The translations under genes and the position numbers were made by a program. Shown in pieces: positions 7,486 through 16,556 of a stretch of 64,000 bases of DNA. The stretch spans positions 1,302,001-1,366,000 of the forward strand of contig OZ245019.1 in assembly GCA_965223815.1 (NCBI GenBank), given 5' to 3'. Source of the DNA: HKST-UBA178 sp965223815 (lineage in GTDB: Bacteria > Pseudomonadota > Gammaproteobacteria > Chromatiales > Chromatiaceae). A model generated the notes under the pieces. That model saw only the letters and a list, made by a program, of their open reading frames with translations, was not told the DNA's origin and did no database searches. How positions within the stretch are numbered: position 1 is the stretch's first letter; each line of letters begins with the position of its first letter.

Positions 7486-8835
7486 ATGAGAAGACGAGTT
7501 CTCCTGATTGCTAAAAAATCGGTTAAGGCCGAGGCCATGGTCCGTTACTGGCCCCGAGATCAATGGGATGTTTACCTCTACACTTATCGCCGCAAGCCCT
7601 GGTATAGCGGGATGTCGGAACAGCTCGGTGAGAATTGGATAGCCTGTAGGGAAGCGCCAGGAGATCAGGGCGCTGGCGTACCAAACGCCAGTGGCAAGCC
7701 GCCCGACGGCGCCCCGAAGGGTCGGCCCAAGCCACTCTGGAAGCGGCTGCAAAAGCGAATTCACATGAGATACATTAGACTCATGGACCAGCAGATGCTC
7801 AGCTGGGGAAGGCGCTCAACGAAGGATACATCTGCGCTGACAGAGTGGGCGAAGCCTGATGTCGTGGTCAGCGTATTCGAACCCCTGGCCGCCAATCTGA
7901 TCGCCCGCCGGATCGCTACCAGGCTTAATATCCCCTGGATTTGCTACTTTCGGGATCACTGCACAACCTACAATGAGATTCGCCGGGTGCCGGGTCTTTG
8001 GCACCTGCAGGCCGCTTACGACCGATATCTCCACGGCTCCCTGCATTCTCTTATCGGTGTATCGCCTCCGTTCGTGCGCATACTAAGTACTTTTTACCGA
8101 CTACCCCTCCAGCACGCCCACATGGTTACCGGCTGTTTCGATGTGGGCAATATACCGGAGAGTATCAGAGAATCCTGCATACAGCGGAGGCGGCTGGGAG
8201 GTGATGCGGAAACCGCCACAGCAGGTAAGCCGCGTTACCTCCGGGTAAGTTATGCGGGCAATCTCTACCGACATCGAGAGGAGTCCCTGGCCATTTTGCT
8301 GCGGGCACTGGGTCGCCTCTCCGATGAGGGCGTACCCCTGGAGCTCACTCTCTGGCTGAGTAATGCCGGAGGCTATCCTTCAGCGGAAATCAGGAATCTG
8401 GTGGAGGGATTGGAAACCAGTGGTGCCAGGATTATCTTTGGAACCACCAGAATTCCCTATCCGCAAGCCCTGGAAATGCTCAACTCCGCGGATGTGAACA
8501 TTGTCGTCGAGGGGATACGCCCCCCCCACAGCGAAGCAGGAACACTCACCCTCAAAGTGTTCGACCTGATGATGATCGCGAAACCGACTATCGCGCTGTG
8601 CGCGGCAACACTGCCTATCGGAGAATATCTCCGAAAAACCGGGATAGGAACCGACTGCGCGGACGTCGATGTCGCCGCAAGGCTGCTCTCGGACGTCTGG
8701 CAATGGCGAAACCAGGGTCGACAGCCGGATTGGTACGCTCCTGATGATGAGTCGATCGAGGCTTACTCGGGTCCCTCCATGGCGCGCAGAATCAGCGAGA
8801 TTGCCACTCGAATCTTACCCGCAGCAGACGGCTAG
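7486..8835 (+). CDS. Glycosyltransferase-like protein (GT-B fold)
   Basis: A 449-residue protein with the outline of a GT-B glycosyltransferase. The N-terminal half begins MRRRVLLIAKK, and the C-terminal half has a donor-site-like region (VNIVVEG...HSEAGTLTLKVFDLMMIAKPTIAL). It lies alone, not in a polysaccharide cluster. The acceptor and sugar are unknown. A run of eight C bases at 8520-8527 lies in the C-terminal half and could be a site of slippage. Confidence 0.7.
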   Translation: MRRRVLLIAKKSVKAEAMVRYWPRDQWDVYLYTYRRKPWYSGMSEQLGENWIACREAPGDQGAGVPNASGKPPDGAPKGRPKPLWKRLQKRIHMRYIRLMDQQMLSWGRRSTKDTSALTEWAKPDVVVSVFEPLAANLIARRIATRLNIPWICYFRDHCTTYNEIRRVPGLWHLQAAYDRYLHGSLHSLIGVSPPFVRILSTFYRLPLQHAHMVTGCFDVGNIPESIRESCIQRRRLGGDAETATAGKPRYLRVSYAGNLYRHREESLAILLRALGRLSDEGVPLELTLWLSNAGGYPSAEIRNLVEGLETSGARIIFGTTRIPYPQALEMLNSADVNIVVEGIRPPHSEAGTLTLKVFDLMMIAKPTIALCAATLPIGEYLRKTGIGTDCADVDVAARLLSDVWQWRNQGRQPDWYAPDDESIEAYSGPSMARRISEIATRILPAADG

Positions 8836-9023
8836 CCGGGTACCCAATCAGTTAACAGCCCGCTAATCAATCTCAGCGGCGAGTTGGTGGACTCGCTGTC
8901 CGCACAACTGTTGTCGCTGCCCAGGGAGAACTTTTTCCATGGTGGAATATCTTAATTAGCAGGGATGGCTTTCAGCCCAAAGTTTTTGTTTGGCAAAGAT
9001 GCGAGTGATTGGCGGCGGGAGTC

Positions 9024-9113
9024 ATGCAACCAGAATCTCTCCCATTCGGCGGGCGAAGTTTTCTGCAATACCAAACGACACCAAGCGTTGATATAGAACT
9101 CGGACTAGAATAA
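9024..9113 (+). CDS. 29-codon upstream ORF of the LON-domain gene
   Basis: A short ORF starts at ATG 9024 behind GGCGGGAG, a good ribosome site. It encodes MQPESLPFGG followed by 19 more residues. Its TAA overlaps the ATG of the LON-domain gene by one base (TAATG). The downstream gene has no clear ribosome site of its own, which suggests translational coupling. The 277-base gap it lies in (8836-9112) also holds a 6-bp hairpin (GCGAGT/ACTCGC). Expression is unproven. Confidence 0.4.
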   Translation: MQPESLPFGGRSFLQYQTTPSVDIELGLE

Positions 9114-9772
9114 TGACCTACTCACCCTTTTTTCCGAAAGCAGAAGAGCTCCCGTCAACGATCCCGATTTTTCCGCTGGAGAATGCGGTGGTGCTTCCGC
9201 GGTCTGAATTGCCTCTCAATATATTTGAGCCCAGATACCTGAACATGGTCAAGGACGTGCTGGCTTCCCACCGGCTGATCGGCATGGTGCAGCCCGATGG
9301 AGGCAGTGAGTCCCAGGAAGGCGTTTCCGTTTACCGAACCGGATGTGCAGGGCGCCTTACATCGTTCAGCGAAATACAGGATGGGCGCATTCTCATCTCG
9401 CTTACGGGCGTCTGCCGTTTCGACATCCAATCCGAGCTCCCCGTGCTCAACGGCTACAGGCGAGCGGTGCCAAATTGGAATCGCTACCTGGAGGATCTTG
9501 CGACTCCCGTAGACGAGAAGACGGCCGCCAGAGCGGAGGTGTTGGCATTGCTTAAAAAATTCTTCGATCACAAGAAGCTCGACACCGATTGGGAAGTGCT
9601 GGAACGTTTGTCGTTACTGGAATTGGTTCATACCATGACGACACTGATGCCTTTCGCGCCAGCCGAAAAGCAAATCATACTGGAGTCGGTGGCGTTCGCA
9701 GATCGGGTAAGCGCTCTCTGCACCGTACTGCAATTCGGTTTGGAGGGTGAGGGCGCCCCGGTTCGGCATTGA
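9113..9772 (+). CDS. LON substrate-binding domain protein
   Basis: A 219-residue protein made only of the N-terminal (substrate-binding) domain of Lon proteases. TIPIFPLENAVVLPRSELPLNIFEPRY near residues 16-42 is split here by its motif: IFPLENAVVLP then LNIFEPRY. No AAA ATPase or serine-lysine protease domain is present. Such stand-alone LON-N proteins are widespread in proteobacteria and their function is poorly known. The start codon overlaps the stop of a 29-codon ORF. Confidence 0.9.
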   Translation: MTYSPFFPKAEELPSTIPIFPLENAVVLPRSELPLNIFEPRYLNMVKDVLASHRLIGMVQPDGGSESQEGVSVYRTGCAGRLTSFSEIQDGRILISLTGVCRFDIQSELPVLNGYRRAVPNWNRYLEDLATPVDEKTAARAEVLALLKKFFDHKKLDTDWEVLERLSLLELVHTMTTLMPFAPAEKQIILESVAFADRVSALCTVLQFGLEGEGAPVRH

Positions 9773-9821
9773 GGTTCTTAAACTCACTTGGCTGGCAGAG
9801 TATCTTGGGCTTCGGTCAATC

Positions 9822-9971
9822 ATGGATATTCCGACTCTTATAATCTCGATTTGTTTGCTGGCTACGGTAGTCGGTTTTTTCAGTGGCTTGTTGCCCTATC
9901 CGTTCGGTTGGATACTACTGTCAATCGCGTTGGTAGGTCGTTTGCTGTACCTCTCCGAGCCACGCCACTGA
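9822..9971 (+). CDS. Small inner-membrane protein
   Basis: A 49-residue protein with two hydrophobic segments, IISICLLATVVGFFSGLL and GWILLSIALVGRLLYL, joined by a short PYPF turn. The ATG at 9822 is 49 bases after the LON-domain gene. It is a probable two-helix membrane protein of unknown function. It converges on the AttH/CrtC-like gene with almost no gap. Confidence 0.55.
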   Translation: MDIPTLIISICLLATVVGFFSGLLPYPFGWILLSIALVGRLLYLSEPRH

Positions 9972-11078
9972 TCATTCATATCCGGCCATTTCCAGGTATC
10001 CCAGGCCCAATCGAATCCCAGTGTGTTCGTCTATCACCTCTACCGCGCCCTCCCAATAACGTACACTCAGATCCATTTTCTGTGCTTCTAGTAGCGCTTT
10101 GATGCGCCAGGGAGTGGGTTCGCTCAGAAGCTGAAACCTCCATTCGATGGGATAATCAATGCCTTCAGAGTGCCAGAAACGGACGGGCTCGAGCGCTATT
10201 GAATCTGCTCCCAAGGCTCGGATAAAGCCATTGTTATCGCTCACTGAGCCGCTGCTGTGAGGGTCCACACCCCCCCCTTTTTTACGCAGTTGGTAGTACA
10301 TTAGATTGCGGCCGTCATGAAGCTGCAGGGAGAACCAGTCCCAGCCCTCCTGCTCCGGGCCAAGGGCGCTGGTACTCCACTCCCTATCGAACCAAGCTAG
10401 CCCGGAAACAGCCGTCCTGATGCCGTTGACGGTGATTTCTCCAGAGGCCGGTAGCCGTGGTATTGAGTAATAATATGAGGCGTTTCCCGGTTCTGCGCTC
10501 TTTTGACTCAATCCCCGGTTGCCCTGAAGAATAATAGGACCCGAGGAATCCAGTCGAATGTCGAGCGCGAAATTCTGCGCCTCCAGCTGCAGATGCCAGG
10601 TATCTTCATCAGGGCCCTCATCGAGGCGCCAATCCTCCAGCCAAACCCTAAGCGGTTTCGCCTGGGCGCCCGCCAGACCGATTCCTGCCCGGGCGAATCG
10701 CTCCTCCGCCAGATGGGCGGTACGCCCTATGTCGCTGAGCGCGGCATGGGCCATCCAGACTTGATTGCTTCGCCAGGCGGAAGGGCTGGCTGCTACAGAT
10801 GGGCGCAGTGCAATCCGAAAAAACGTAACCTGAAAACCGTATCGGTTTCCGTTCTCATCTTCCAGATTACCGGTCAGATACCACCATTCATTGCGGAAGC
10901 TGTCGTGGGGCCCGTGATCTTCAGGGAAGCGAAATTCACGTACTCTGGTGGCGCGTTCGAATCCCTCCAGGTCATCGCCGCCGAGCGCGTCGGCAACCCC
11001 GATCTGTGCGGGCGGCGGCATCTCCATACAGCCGCCGAGTGTGCAAAGCAGTAAGATTGGGACAAGTACTCGCCTCAT
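9972..11078 (-). CDS. AttH/CrtC-like lipoprotein
   Basis: A 368-residue exported protein with a lipobox (LLLCTLGGC) and the lipocalin-like AttH/CrtC (carotenoid 1,2-hydratase) fold: NEWWYLTGNLED near residues 63-74 and LAWFDREWSTSALG further on. Family members act on hydrophobic compounds, but the substrate here is unknown. It is the last gene of an ABC operon, next to the permease with a GGAGGAG site. This matches AttEFGH-like export loci. The minus-strand tract A6G8 at 10270-10283 encodes KKGGG. Confidence 0.85.
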   Translation of the reverse strand: MRRVLVPILLLCTLGGCMEMPPPAQIGVADALGGDDLEGFERATRVREFRFPEDHGPHDSFRNEWWYLTGNLEDENGNRYGFQVTFFRIALRPSVAASPSAWRSNQVWMAHAALSDIGRTAHLAEERFARAGIGLAGAQAKPLRVWLEDWRLDEGPDEDTWHLQLEAQNFALDIRLDSSGPIILQGNRGLSQKSAEPGNASYYYSIPRLPASGEITVNGIRTAVSGLAWFDREWSTSALGPEQEGWDWFSLQLHDGRNLMYYQLRKKGGGVDPHSSGSVSDNNGFIRALGADSIALEPVRFWHSEGIDYPIEWRFQLLSEPTPWRIKALLEAQKMDLSVRYWEGAVEVIDEHTGIRLGLGYLEMAGYE

Positions 11079-11082
11079 CACT

Positions 11083-13602
11083 CTACTCCTCCCTGAGCGC
11101 CAAAGCGGGTTGAACCCGCGTCATGCGCCAGGCCGGGTAGAGTCCAGCTAGCAATGCCGATCCCAGGGCCAGCAGTAGTGCCTCAGCCAATGCCGAGGGA
11201 GGGATCTGGGTGAGAATGCTCCAGCCGAAAGAGCGGCGGTTGATCACATCGATGAGCACCTCAGACATCATCCATCCCAGGGGCAGCGAGAGCACCCCCG
11301 CATACAATCCCATAATGCCTGTCTGCATGAGAATATAGCGCGAGAGCTGCCCGGTGGTGGCACCGGTGGCCCGCAGGATAGCCTGCTCTCTGCCGCGTTC
11401 CAGCTGCAGCGCCATGAGGGCACTCAGTACCCCCACAAATGCCACTCCCACAGCGAGCAGGCGCAGCACCCGGGTGATCGCAAAGGTGCGGTCGAATACC
11501 TCCAGCGACTGAGCCCGGATCTCCCTGTTGGAGCGTATGCGCAGCGGTATATCTGTATCCTGAAGTTGGGCCGACAAAGCAGAGATGGCCCGACTGCTGT
11601 CGATACCGGTGCGCAGGAATACTCCAACGGTGGAAAATGCCGGCTCGCCCCAGTAGCGTTCATAGGCCGTTCGGGAAAGCACGAGCAGTCCGCGGTCGGA
11701 ACCATAGTCGAAAAAGACACCGCCGATCGGCAGTATCAGATCCCCTTCCGGTGTATGGATGAGTAGATCGTCACCTTGCTCCAGGCGGTGGCGATAGGCA
11801 AAGGGCTCGGATACAAGCACTTTCCTGCCCTCGGAGAAATCGCTCCAAAGATGGGTGTCGGGAGGCTTGAGAAATTTGAATCCATCCCGGCTACCCTTGG
11901 CCATGTCCATGGCTAACATATGGGTTTGGCCGTATTCAGTTACCACCTCCAGCCGTCGACCGCTGCTGGTTTCGGCAACGATGTCCAGCGACTGGATGCG
12001 GCTGCGTACCGAGGCCGGCAGTATTCCCTCGGCACCTCCTGCTCCGCTGGCGGCGGAAACATAGATATCGCTGCGCAGCGTATACCCCAACCAGTCGGCA
12101 ACCGTGGAACGAAAGCTGGTGATCATAATGCTGACCCCAAGGGTGGCAGCAACCGCAATCGTGAGCGCCGCTACCGAGAGCCCGGTGCGGCTCAGATTGG
12201 CATCGATACTGCGCAATGCCATGCGGCCAAACATTCCAACCCGGTGGCCTATCAGGGATCTTCCGATCCGGCTGCACAAATTAACCGCCAAGGGAATCAA
12301 TAGGCTGTATCCCAGGATAACGAGGAACAGGCCGGTGAAACCGAGCATAAGACTCCCCTCCTGCAAACGGGTGAGCAGCCATCCGGATAGCGTAAGGATG
12401 AATCCCAGCACGGTCAGCCAGGGAAGCCAGCGATGCACCCGCCGTTCCAGACGGGTTCGCCCGAGAGCGCCCAAGGGTTGCGCACCCGCGGCCTCCAGTG
12501 CAGGCGGAAGAGCGGCTAGTAGTGTGACGCAGAGACCGATGACGACCCCTTTAATCAAGGTCAGTGGCTCAATGATGAGTTGTGTCACCGTAAGCAGAAA
12601 ATAGAGATCGTTGATGGTTCGGGTAACAAGTTGTATCAAGTGATGTGCGGTTAGAGTACCCAACAAGAGTCCGCTTGCGGTACCCAAAATCCCAAGCAGT
12701 CCGGCCTCCAGCAGGATAACCCAGAACAGGGCACGTCGACTGACTCCCAAAAGCCGCAAGGTGCCCAACATTTTGAGCCGTCTGAGTACCGAAAAGGTCA
12801 TGGTGTTATATATGAGAAAGGCGCCAACCAGTATCGCCAGGAGACTCATCGCCGAGAGGTTGGTCTGAAACGCAGCGATCATCTCCGACATGATCCGGGT
12901 TCGGGATGCAGGAACTTCCAGACGCAATCCCGGGGGGAGTTCTCTGGTCAGTGACTCCGCCTGCTCAGGTGTGAGTATTAGGTCTATCCGGTCCAAGACC
13001 CCGGCACGGCCCAACAGCTCCTGGGCGCTGCTGATATCAACGAGCAGCAGTCCCTCCAATGCCGCCGGGTTGTCCCCCGTAAATGTGTCTAGAACCAGGA
13101 GGTTCACCGGCTTTCCTGCGACGGTGACAGCAAAAGCGGATCCAGCGCTCAATCCCAGGCGTTTTGCGGTTACGCTGGACAACAACGCGGTATTGGGTTC
13201 AGCGATGAATCGCGTCAACACACCGGAGCCCGGGCCTACCCCGAAGGCGCGGAAACTGCCCTCTGCCAGCGGATCTATTCCAACTAGCTGCAGCGTCTCA
13301 ATTTCCGAGCGTGCCTGGCCTTCGACAATGGGTGCCGAAGCACGCAGGTGGCGCTCCATTCGCAGCCGGCGATAGTAGCTCTCGGCTATGCCTTGGGTTC
13401 CGTTGGCGACGATCTGGTGGGTAGCCTTGCCGGTGAGGCTTTCCGCGGAGAGCAGAAAAGCGCTGCGGGCGCTCTGATTGGCTAGGTCCACCGCGACGAT
13501 TACGGCAACCCCCAGCGCGATACCTAGAATCGACAGCCAAGTCTGCCAGGGTTGACGCACTAAATGCCTTATGGCAGTGATCCAAAGCAGGCGATTCACC
13601 AT
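11083..13602 (-). CDS. FtsX-like ABC transporter permease
   Basis: An 839-residue permease with one N-terminal helix, a periplasmic domain, and two FtsX-type membrane blocks, each with several helices (around residues 240-370 and 690-830). The length shows that two permease halves are fused. It belongs to the MacB/LolCE-like superfamily, which moves lipophilic molecules or lipoproteins across or out of the membrane. It overlaps the ATPase gene by seven bases and precedes the AttH-like lipoprotein. Confidence 0.92.
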   Translation of the reverse strand: MVNRLLWITAIRHLVRQPWQTWLSILGIALGVAVIVAVDLANQSARSAFLLSAESLTGKATHQIVANGTQGIAESYYRRLRMERHLRASAPIVEGQARSEIETLQLVGIDPLAEGSFRAFGVGPGSGVLTRFIAEPNTALLSSVTAKRLGLSAGSAFAVTVAGKPVNLLVLDTFTGDNPAALEGLLLVDISSAQELLGRAGVLDRIDLILTPEQAESLTRELPPGLRLEVPASRTRIMSEMIAAFQTNLSAMSLLAILVGAFLIYNTMTFSVLRRLKMLGTLRLLGVSRRALFWVILLEAGLLGILGTASGLLLGTLTAHHLIQLVTRTINDLYFLLTVTQLIIEPLTLIKGVVIGLCVTLLAALPPALEAAGAQPLGALGRTRLERRVHRWLPWLTVLGFILTLSGWLLTRLQEGSLMLGFTGLFLVILGYSLLIPLAVNLCSRIGRSLIGHRVGMFGRMALRSIDANLSRTGLSVAALTIAVAATLGVSIMITSFRSTVADWLGYTLRSDIYVSAASGAGGAEGILPASVRSRIQSLDIVAETSSGRRLEVVTEYGQTHMLAMDMAKGSRDGFKFLKPPDTHLWSDFSEGRKVLVSEPFAYRHRLEQGDDLLIHTPEGDLILPIGGVFFDYGSDRGLLVLSRTAYERYWGEPAFSTVGVFLRTGIDSSRAISALSAQLQDTDIPLRIRSNREIRAQSLEVFDRTFAITRVLRLLAVGVAFVGVLSALMALQLERGREQAILRATGATTGQLSRYILMQTGIMGLYAGVLSLPLGWMMSEVLIDVINRRSFGWSILTQIPPSALAEALLLALGSALLAGLYPAWRMTRVQPALALREE

Positions 13603-14294
13603 GCCAGCGCCGATCCCCCCTGGGTCAGCACCCCCTGGTCCAGGGTCAGAGTTCTGTCGGCACTACCCGCCACAGAGAGGCTATGGGTCACCAGGAGAAT
13701 ACTGCTGCCTTCCTCCCTTGCCAGGCCGAGCATCTGTCTCAGCACCCGCTCCCCAGTCTCCTGATCCAGATTACCTGTCGGCTCATCGGCAAGAATCAGG
13801 GGTGGACGGTGTACCAGGGCACGTGCAATGGCAATGCGTTGTTGCTCTCCTCCCGACAGCTGGTCCGGAAAGGCGTCGTGCCTGGCGTCCAAACCCACGG
13901 TCTTCAACATCTGATGGGACCTTTCGGCCACCTCACTGCGGGAGTGCCCATTCAGTTCCAGTGGTAGCGCCACGTTTTCGGCGGCTGTGAGCGTGGGGAT
14001 TAGATTGAAGAACTGGTAGATAAACCCAATTTGGCGTCGCCGAAACCGTGTCAGTTCCGGCTCTCTCAAATGGCTGACATCGGTGCCATCGATGCTGATT
14101 TTCCCGCTGTCCGGCTTGTCTATACCGGCAATCAGATTGAGGAGGGTCGATTTACCCGAGCCGCTGCGTCCCAGCAGGGCCGCGCATTCTCCCCGCTCCA
14201 ATCGCAGTTCCGCACCGCAGATCACCCGGTGGGTCAGATGGCCCTCGCAATAGTGCCGGTGTAGATTGGAGATCCTGAGCGCATCTTGGTCCAT
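13596..14294 (-). CDS. LolD-like ABC transporter ATPase
   Basis: A 232-residue ATP-binding subunit with Walker A GRSGSGKST, signature LSGGEQQR and Walker B LILADEPTGNLD, the pattern of the LolD/MacB family. It should power the fused FtsX-like permease encoded just downstream. The gene is first in the operon. Its promoter lies in the gap facing the DUF1801 gene, where there is a long inverted repeat. Confidence 0.95.
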   Translation of the reverse strand: MDQDALRISNLHRHYCEGHLTHRVICGAELRLERGECAALLGRSGSGKSTLLNLIAGIDKPDSGKISIDGTDVSHLREPELTRFRRRQIGFIYQFFNLIPTLTAAENVALPLELNGHSRSEVAERSHQMLKTVGLDARHDAFPDQLSGGEQQRIAIARALVHRPPLILADEPTGNLDQETGERVLRQMLGLAREEGSSILLVTHSLSVAGSADRTLTLDQGVLTQGGSALAW

Positions 14295-14630
14295 TGGTTA
14301 TCTGTTTCCCCGTGGGTAGCCTGTGAAGGTGAAGTAACGCTGCAAATTCATTGGCCGCGAGTTGTAAATGCTGACCGCCAGCATTACAGACCTCGGCGGG
14401 CAGGAGAAGTGCGATCTGTCGTTAACTCCCCTACCCGTAATATTAATCGAGTTGTATTGGATATCCCCTACTGCGGTCCAGGTGAGCCCAAAAAACCGGT
14501 AAAACTGCCGTTGCATCGTCTATTCGGTTGGCAGATACTTCCGCTTGCACCGGCTCAGCTTGGGGCAGGTGTTGATGACGAATATTGTTGCTGGCTGGGC
14601 AATGCTACCCGGAAACCGGAGGAGAGCAGG
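14295..14630. other. Divergent gap between the ABC operon and DUF1801
   Basis: This 336-base gap has no sure gene. The frame of the downstream gene is open through it, but the family start is at its right edge. It holds a long inverted repeat at 14363-14388 and an AT-rich patch near 14435-14465. It should contain the promoters for both directions. Confidence 0.5.
14363..14388. promoter_or_regulatory. Candidate operator: 26-base dyad
   Basis: TGTAAATGCTG (14363-14373) and CAGCATTACA (14379-14388) form an inverted repeat around ACCGC, with a single bulged A. It lies between two divergent genes and has no T-run, so an operator is more likely than a terminator. No regulator is known for it. Confidence 0.4.
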
Positions 14631-15053
14631 TTGTCTGAGTTGAAGACCAGACCCAGTGGCCGCAGTGTGAGGGCCTTTCTGGATTCAGTATCCAGTGTAC
14701 AGCGGCGGGCTGACGCGCTCCGATTGCTGGACCTGTTCGAGGCGGTTACGGGAGAGCGGGGTGTGCTTTGGGGTAGCAGCATTATCGGCTTTGGTCGTTA
14801 TCGATATCGCCAAAAAAGCGGGCGCCCTGGTGAGTGGCCGCTGACGGGTTTCTCGCCAAGAAAACAGGCGCTAGTGATTTACGTTATGCCCGGTTTCGAG
14901 TCCTATGAAGGCTTGCTGCGGAAACTCGGTAAACACCGTACCGGCAAGTCGTGTCTCTACATCAGCAGACTTGACCAGGTTGACATATCCGTTCTGCATG
15001 AACTGGTCAAGGATTCGATTGCGCGAATGCAATCACTTTATGACTGCAGTTGA
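14631..15053 (+). CDS. DUF1801 (YdhG-like) protein
   Basis: A 140-residue DUF1801 protein: LSELKTRPSG at the start, then WGSSIIGFGRYRY, and MPGFESYEGLLRKLGKH towards the C-terminus. This small soluble family is of unclear function. The frame is open far upstream, but the conserved domain begins at a TTG (14631) with a strong GGAGGAG site six bases before it, so the TTG is taken as the start. It is upstream of asnS with a 52-base gap. Confidence 0.88.
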   Translation: MSELKTRPSGRSVRAFLDSVSSVQRRADALRLLDLFEAVTGERGVLWGSSIIGFGRYRYRQKSGRPGEWPLTGFSPRKQALVIYVMPGFESYEGLLRKLGKHRTGKSCLYISRLDQVDISVLHELVKDSIARMQSLYDCS

Positions 15054-15105
15054 TTGGTCCTTTTAGCCAGCGACACCAAAACATAGAGGTAACCAGCGGG
15101 TTAGG

Positions 15106-16500
15106 ATGAAGCACGATATTGCACAACTCATCAGCGGAAAGGTTCCTATCGGCGAGCTGGTCGAGGTCAGAGGTTGGGTGCGCAGCCGGCGGGATTCAAA
15201 GGCTGGTATCTCTTTTCTCCATGTCTATGACGGTAGTTGTTTCCATCCCATTCAGGCTGTGATACCAGACGGCCTTGAGAATTACCGGGAGGAGGTTTTG
15301 CGCCTCACGACCGGTTGTTCGGTAATCGTTTCCGGAGAATTGGTCCAATCCCAGGGGAAGGGGCAGACCTATGAGATCAGTGCCACCTCAGTCCGGGTGG
15401 TCGGTTGGGTGGACGATGCCGACCACTATCCTGTAGCCAAGAAGCGCCACACGCTCGAATACCTGCGCCAGGTCGCTCATCTGCGGCCCCGGACCAACGT
15501 CTTTGGTGCCGTGTCTCGGGTTCGTACAACCTTGTGCCAAGCCATACATCGATACTTTCACGATCGCGGCTTCCATTGGGTCAATACGCCGATCATCACC
15601 GCCAGCGATTGCGAAGGGGCGGGAGAGTTGTTCCGGGTAAGTACCTTGGACCTTAGCAATCTGCCGAGGGCTTCCAGCGGCAGTATCGATTTCCAAGAGG
15701 ATTTTTTCGGGCGCGAGGCGTTCTTGACAGTATCGGGGCAACTCAATGCAGAGGCGTTTGCGCTGGCGTTATCAAAGGTCTACACATTTGGTCCCACCTT
15801 CCGGGCGGAGAATTCGAATACCAGCCGCCATTTGGCGGAATTCTGGATGGTGGAGCCGGAGGTCGCTTTCGCCGATTTGACGGAAAATGCGTGGCTCGCT
15901 GAAGATTTCCTCAAGTATCTGTTCACTTCGCTTCTGGATGAGCGCACAGATGACATGGCATTTTTCAGTCAACACATCGATAAAGGAGCGATGGCGCGGC
16001 TCGAGGCCTTGGTATCCAGTGAATTCGAGCACATGGATTACGGGGATGCCATCGCGATCCTCGAAAAACACAATGGCGAGTTCGAATTCCCCGTAACTTG
16101 GGGAATGGATCTTCAGTCTGAGCATGAGCATTTTCTTTCCGAGACCCATGTTGGCCGACCGGTGGTTTTAATGAACTATCCCCAGGAGATAAAGGCTTTT
16201 TATATGCGTCTCAACGAAGACGAACGCACGGTGGCCGCGATGGACGTATTGGTTCCGGGCATCGGCGAGATCATCGGCGGCAGTCAGCGGGAGGAGCGCC
16301 TGGAGGTTCTGGACGCGAAAATCGAACGGGCCGGACTGCAGGGGGATATGGAGTGGTACCGGGATTTGAGGCGCTACGGCAGCGTGCCACACGCGGGTTT
16401 TGGTATGGGTTTCGAGCGTTTCATCAATTACGTGACGGGTATGGAGAATATCAGGGACGCCATCCCGTTTCCGAGAACCCCTAAACACGCCCCTTATTGA
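15106..16500 (+). CDS. asnS: Asparaginyl-tRNA synthetase
   Basis: Class II synthetase that charges tRNA-Asn with asparagine. It has 464 residues, close to the usual bacterial length. The N-terminal OB fold (VEVRGWVRSRRDS) binds the anticodon. The catalytic domain carries TVSGQLNAEAFALALSKVYT, motif 2 (TFRAENSNTSRHLAEFWMVE) and motif 3 (GFGMGFERF) near the C-terminus. The ATG follows AGCGGGTTAGG. Confidence 0.97.
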   Translation: MKHDIAQLISGKVPIGELVEVRGWVRSRRDSKAGISFLHVYDGSCFHPIQAVIPDGLENYREEVLRLTTGCSVIVSGELVQSQGKGQTYEISATSVRVVGWVDDADHYPVAKKRHTLEYLRQVAHLRPRTNVFGAVSRVRTTLCQAIHRYFHDRGFHWVNTPIITASDCEGAGELFRVSTLDLSNLPRASSGSIDFQEDFFGREAFLTVSGQLNAEAFALALSKVYTFGPTFRAENSNTSRHLAEFWMVEPEVAFADLTENAWLAEDFLKYLFTSLLDERTDDMAFFSQHIDKGAMARLEALVSSEFEHMDYGDAIAILEKHNGEFEFPVTWGMDLQSEHEHFLSETHVGRPVVLMNYPQEIKAFYMRLNEDERTVAAMDVLVPGIGEIIGGSQREERLEVLDAKIERAGLQGDMEWYRDLRRYGSVPHAGFGMGFERFINYVTGMENIRDAIPFPRTPKHAPY

Positions 16501-16556
16501 GGGCCGGGTATGAAACAACACCGCCTGCATATAGATAGCGGACCACGGAATCGAAA

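Noticed and set aside
12104..12604. 166-codon frame antisense to the ABC permease
   Set aside because: Arg- and Ser-rich shadow typical of antisense to hydrophobic coding sequence.
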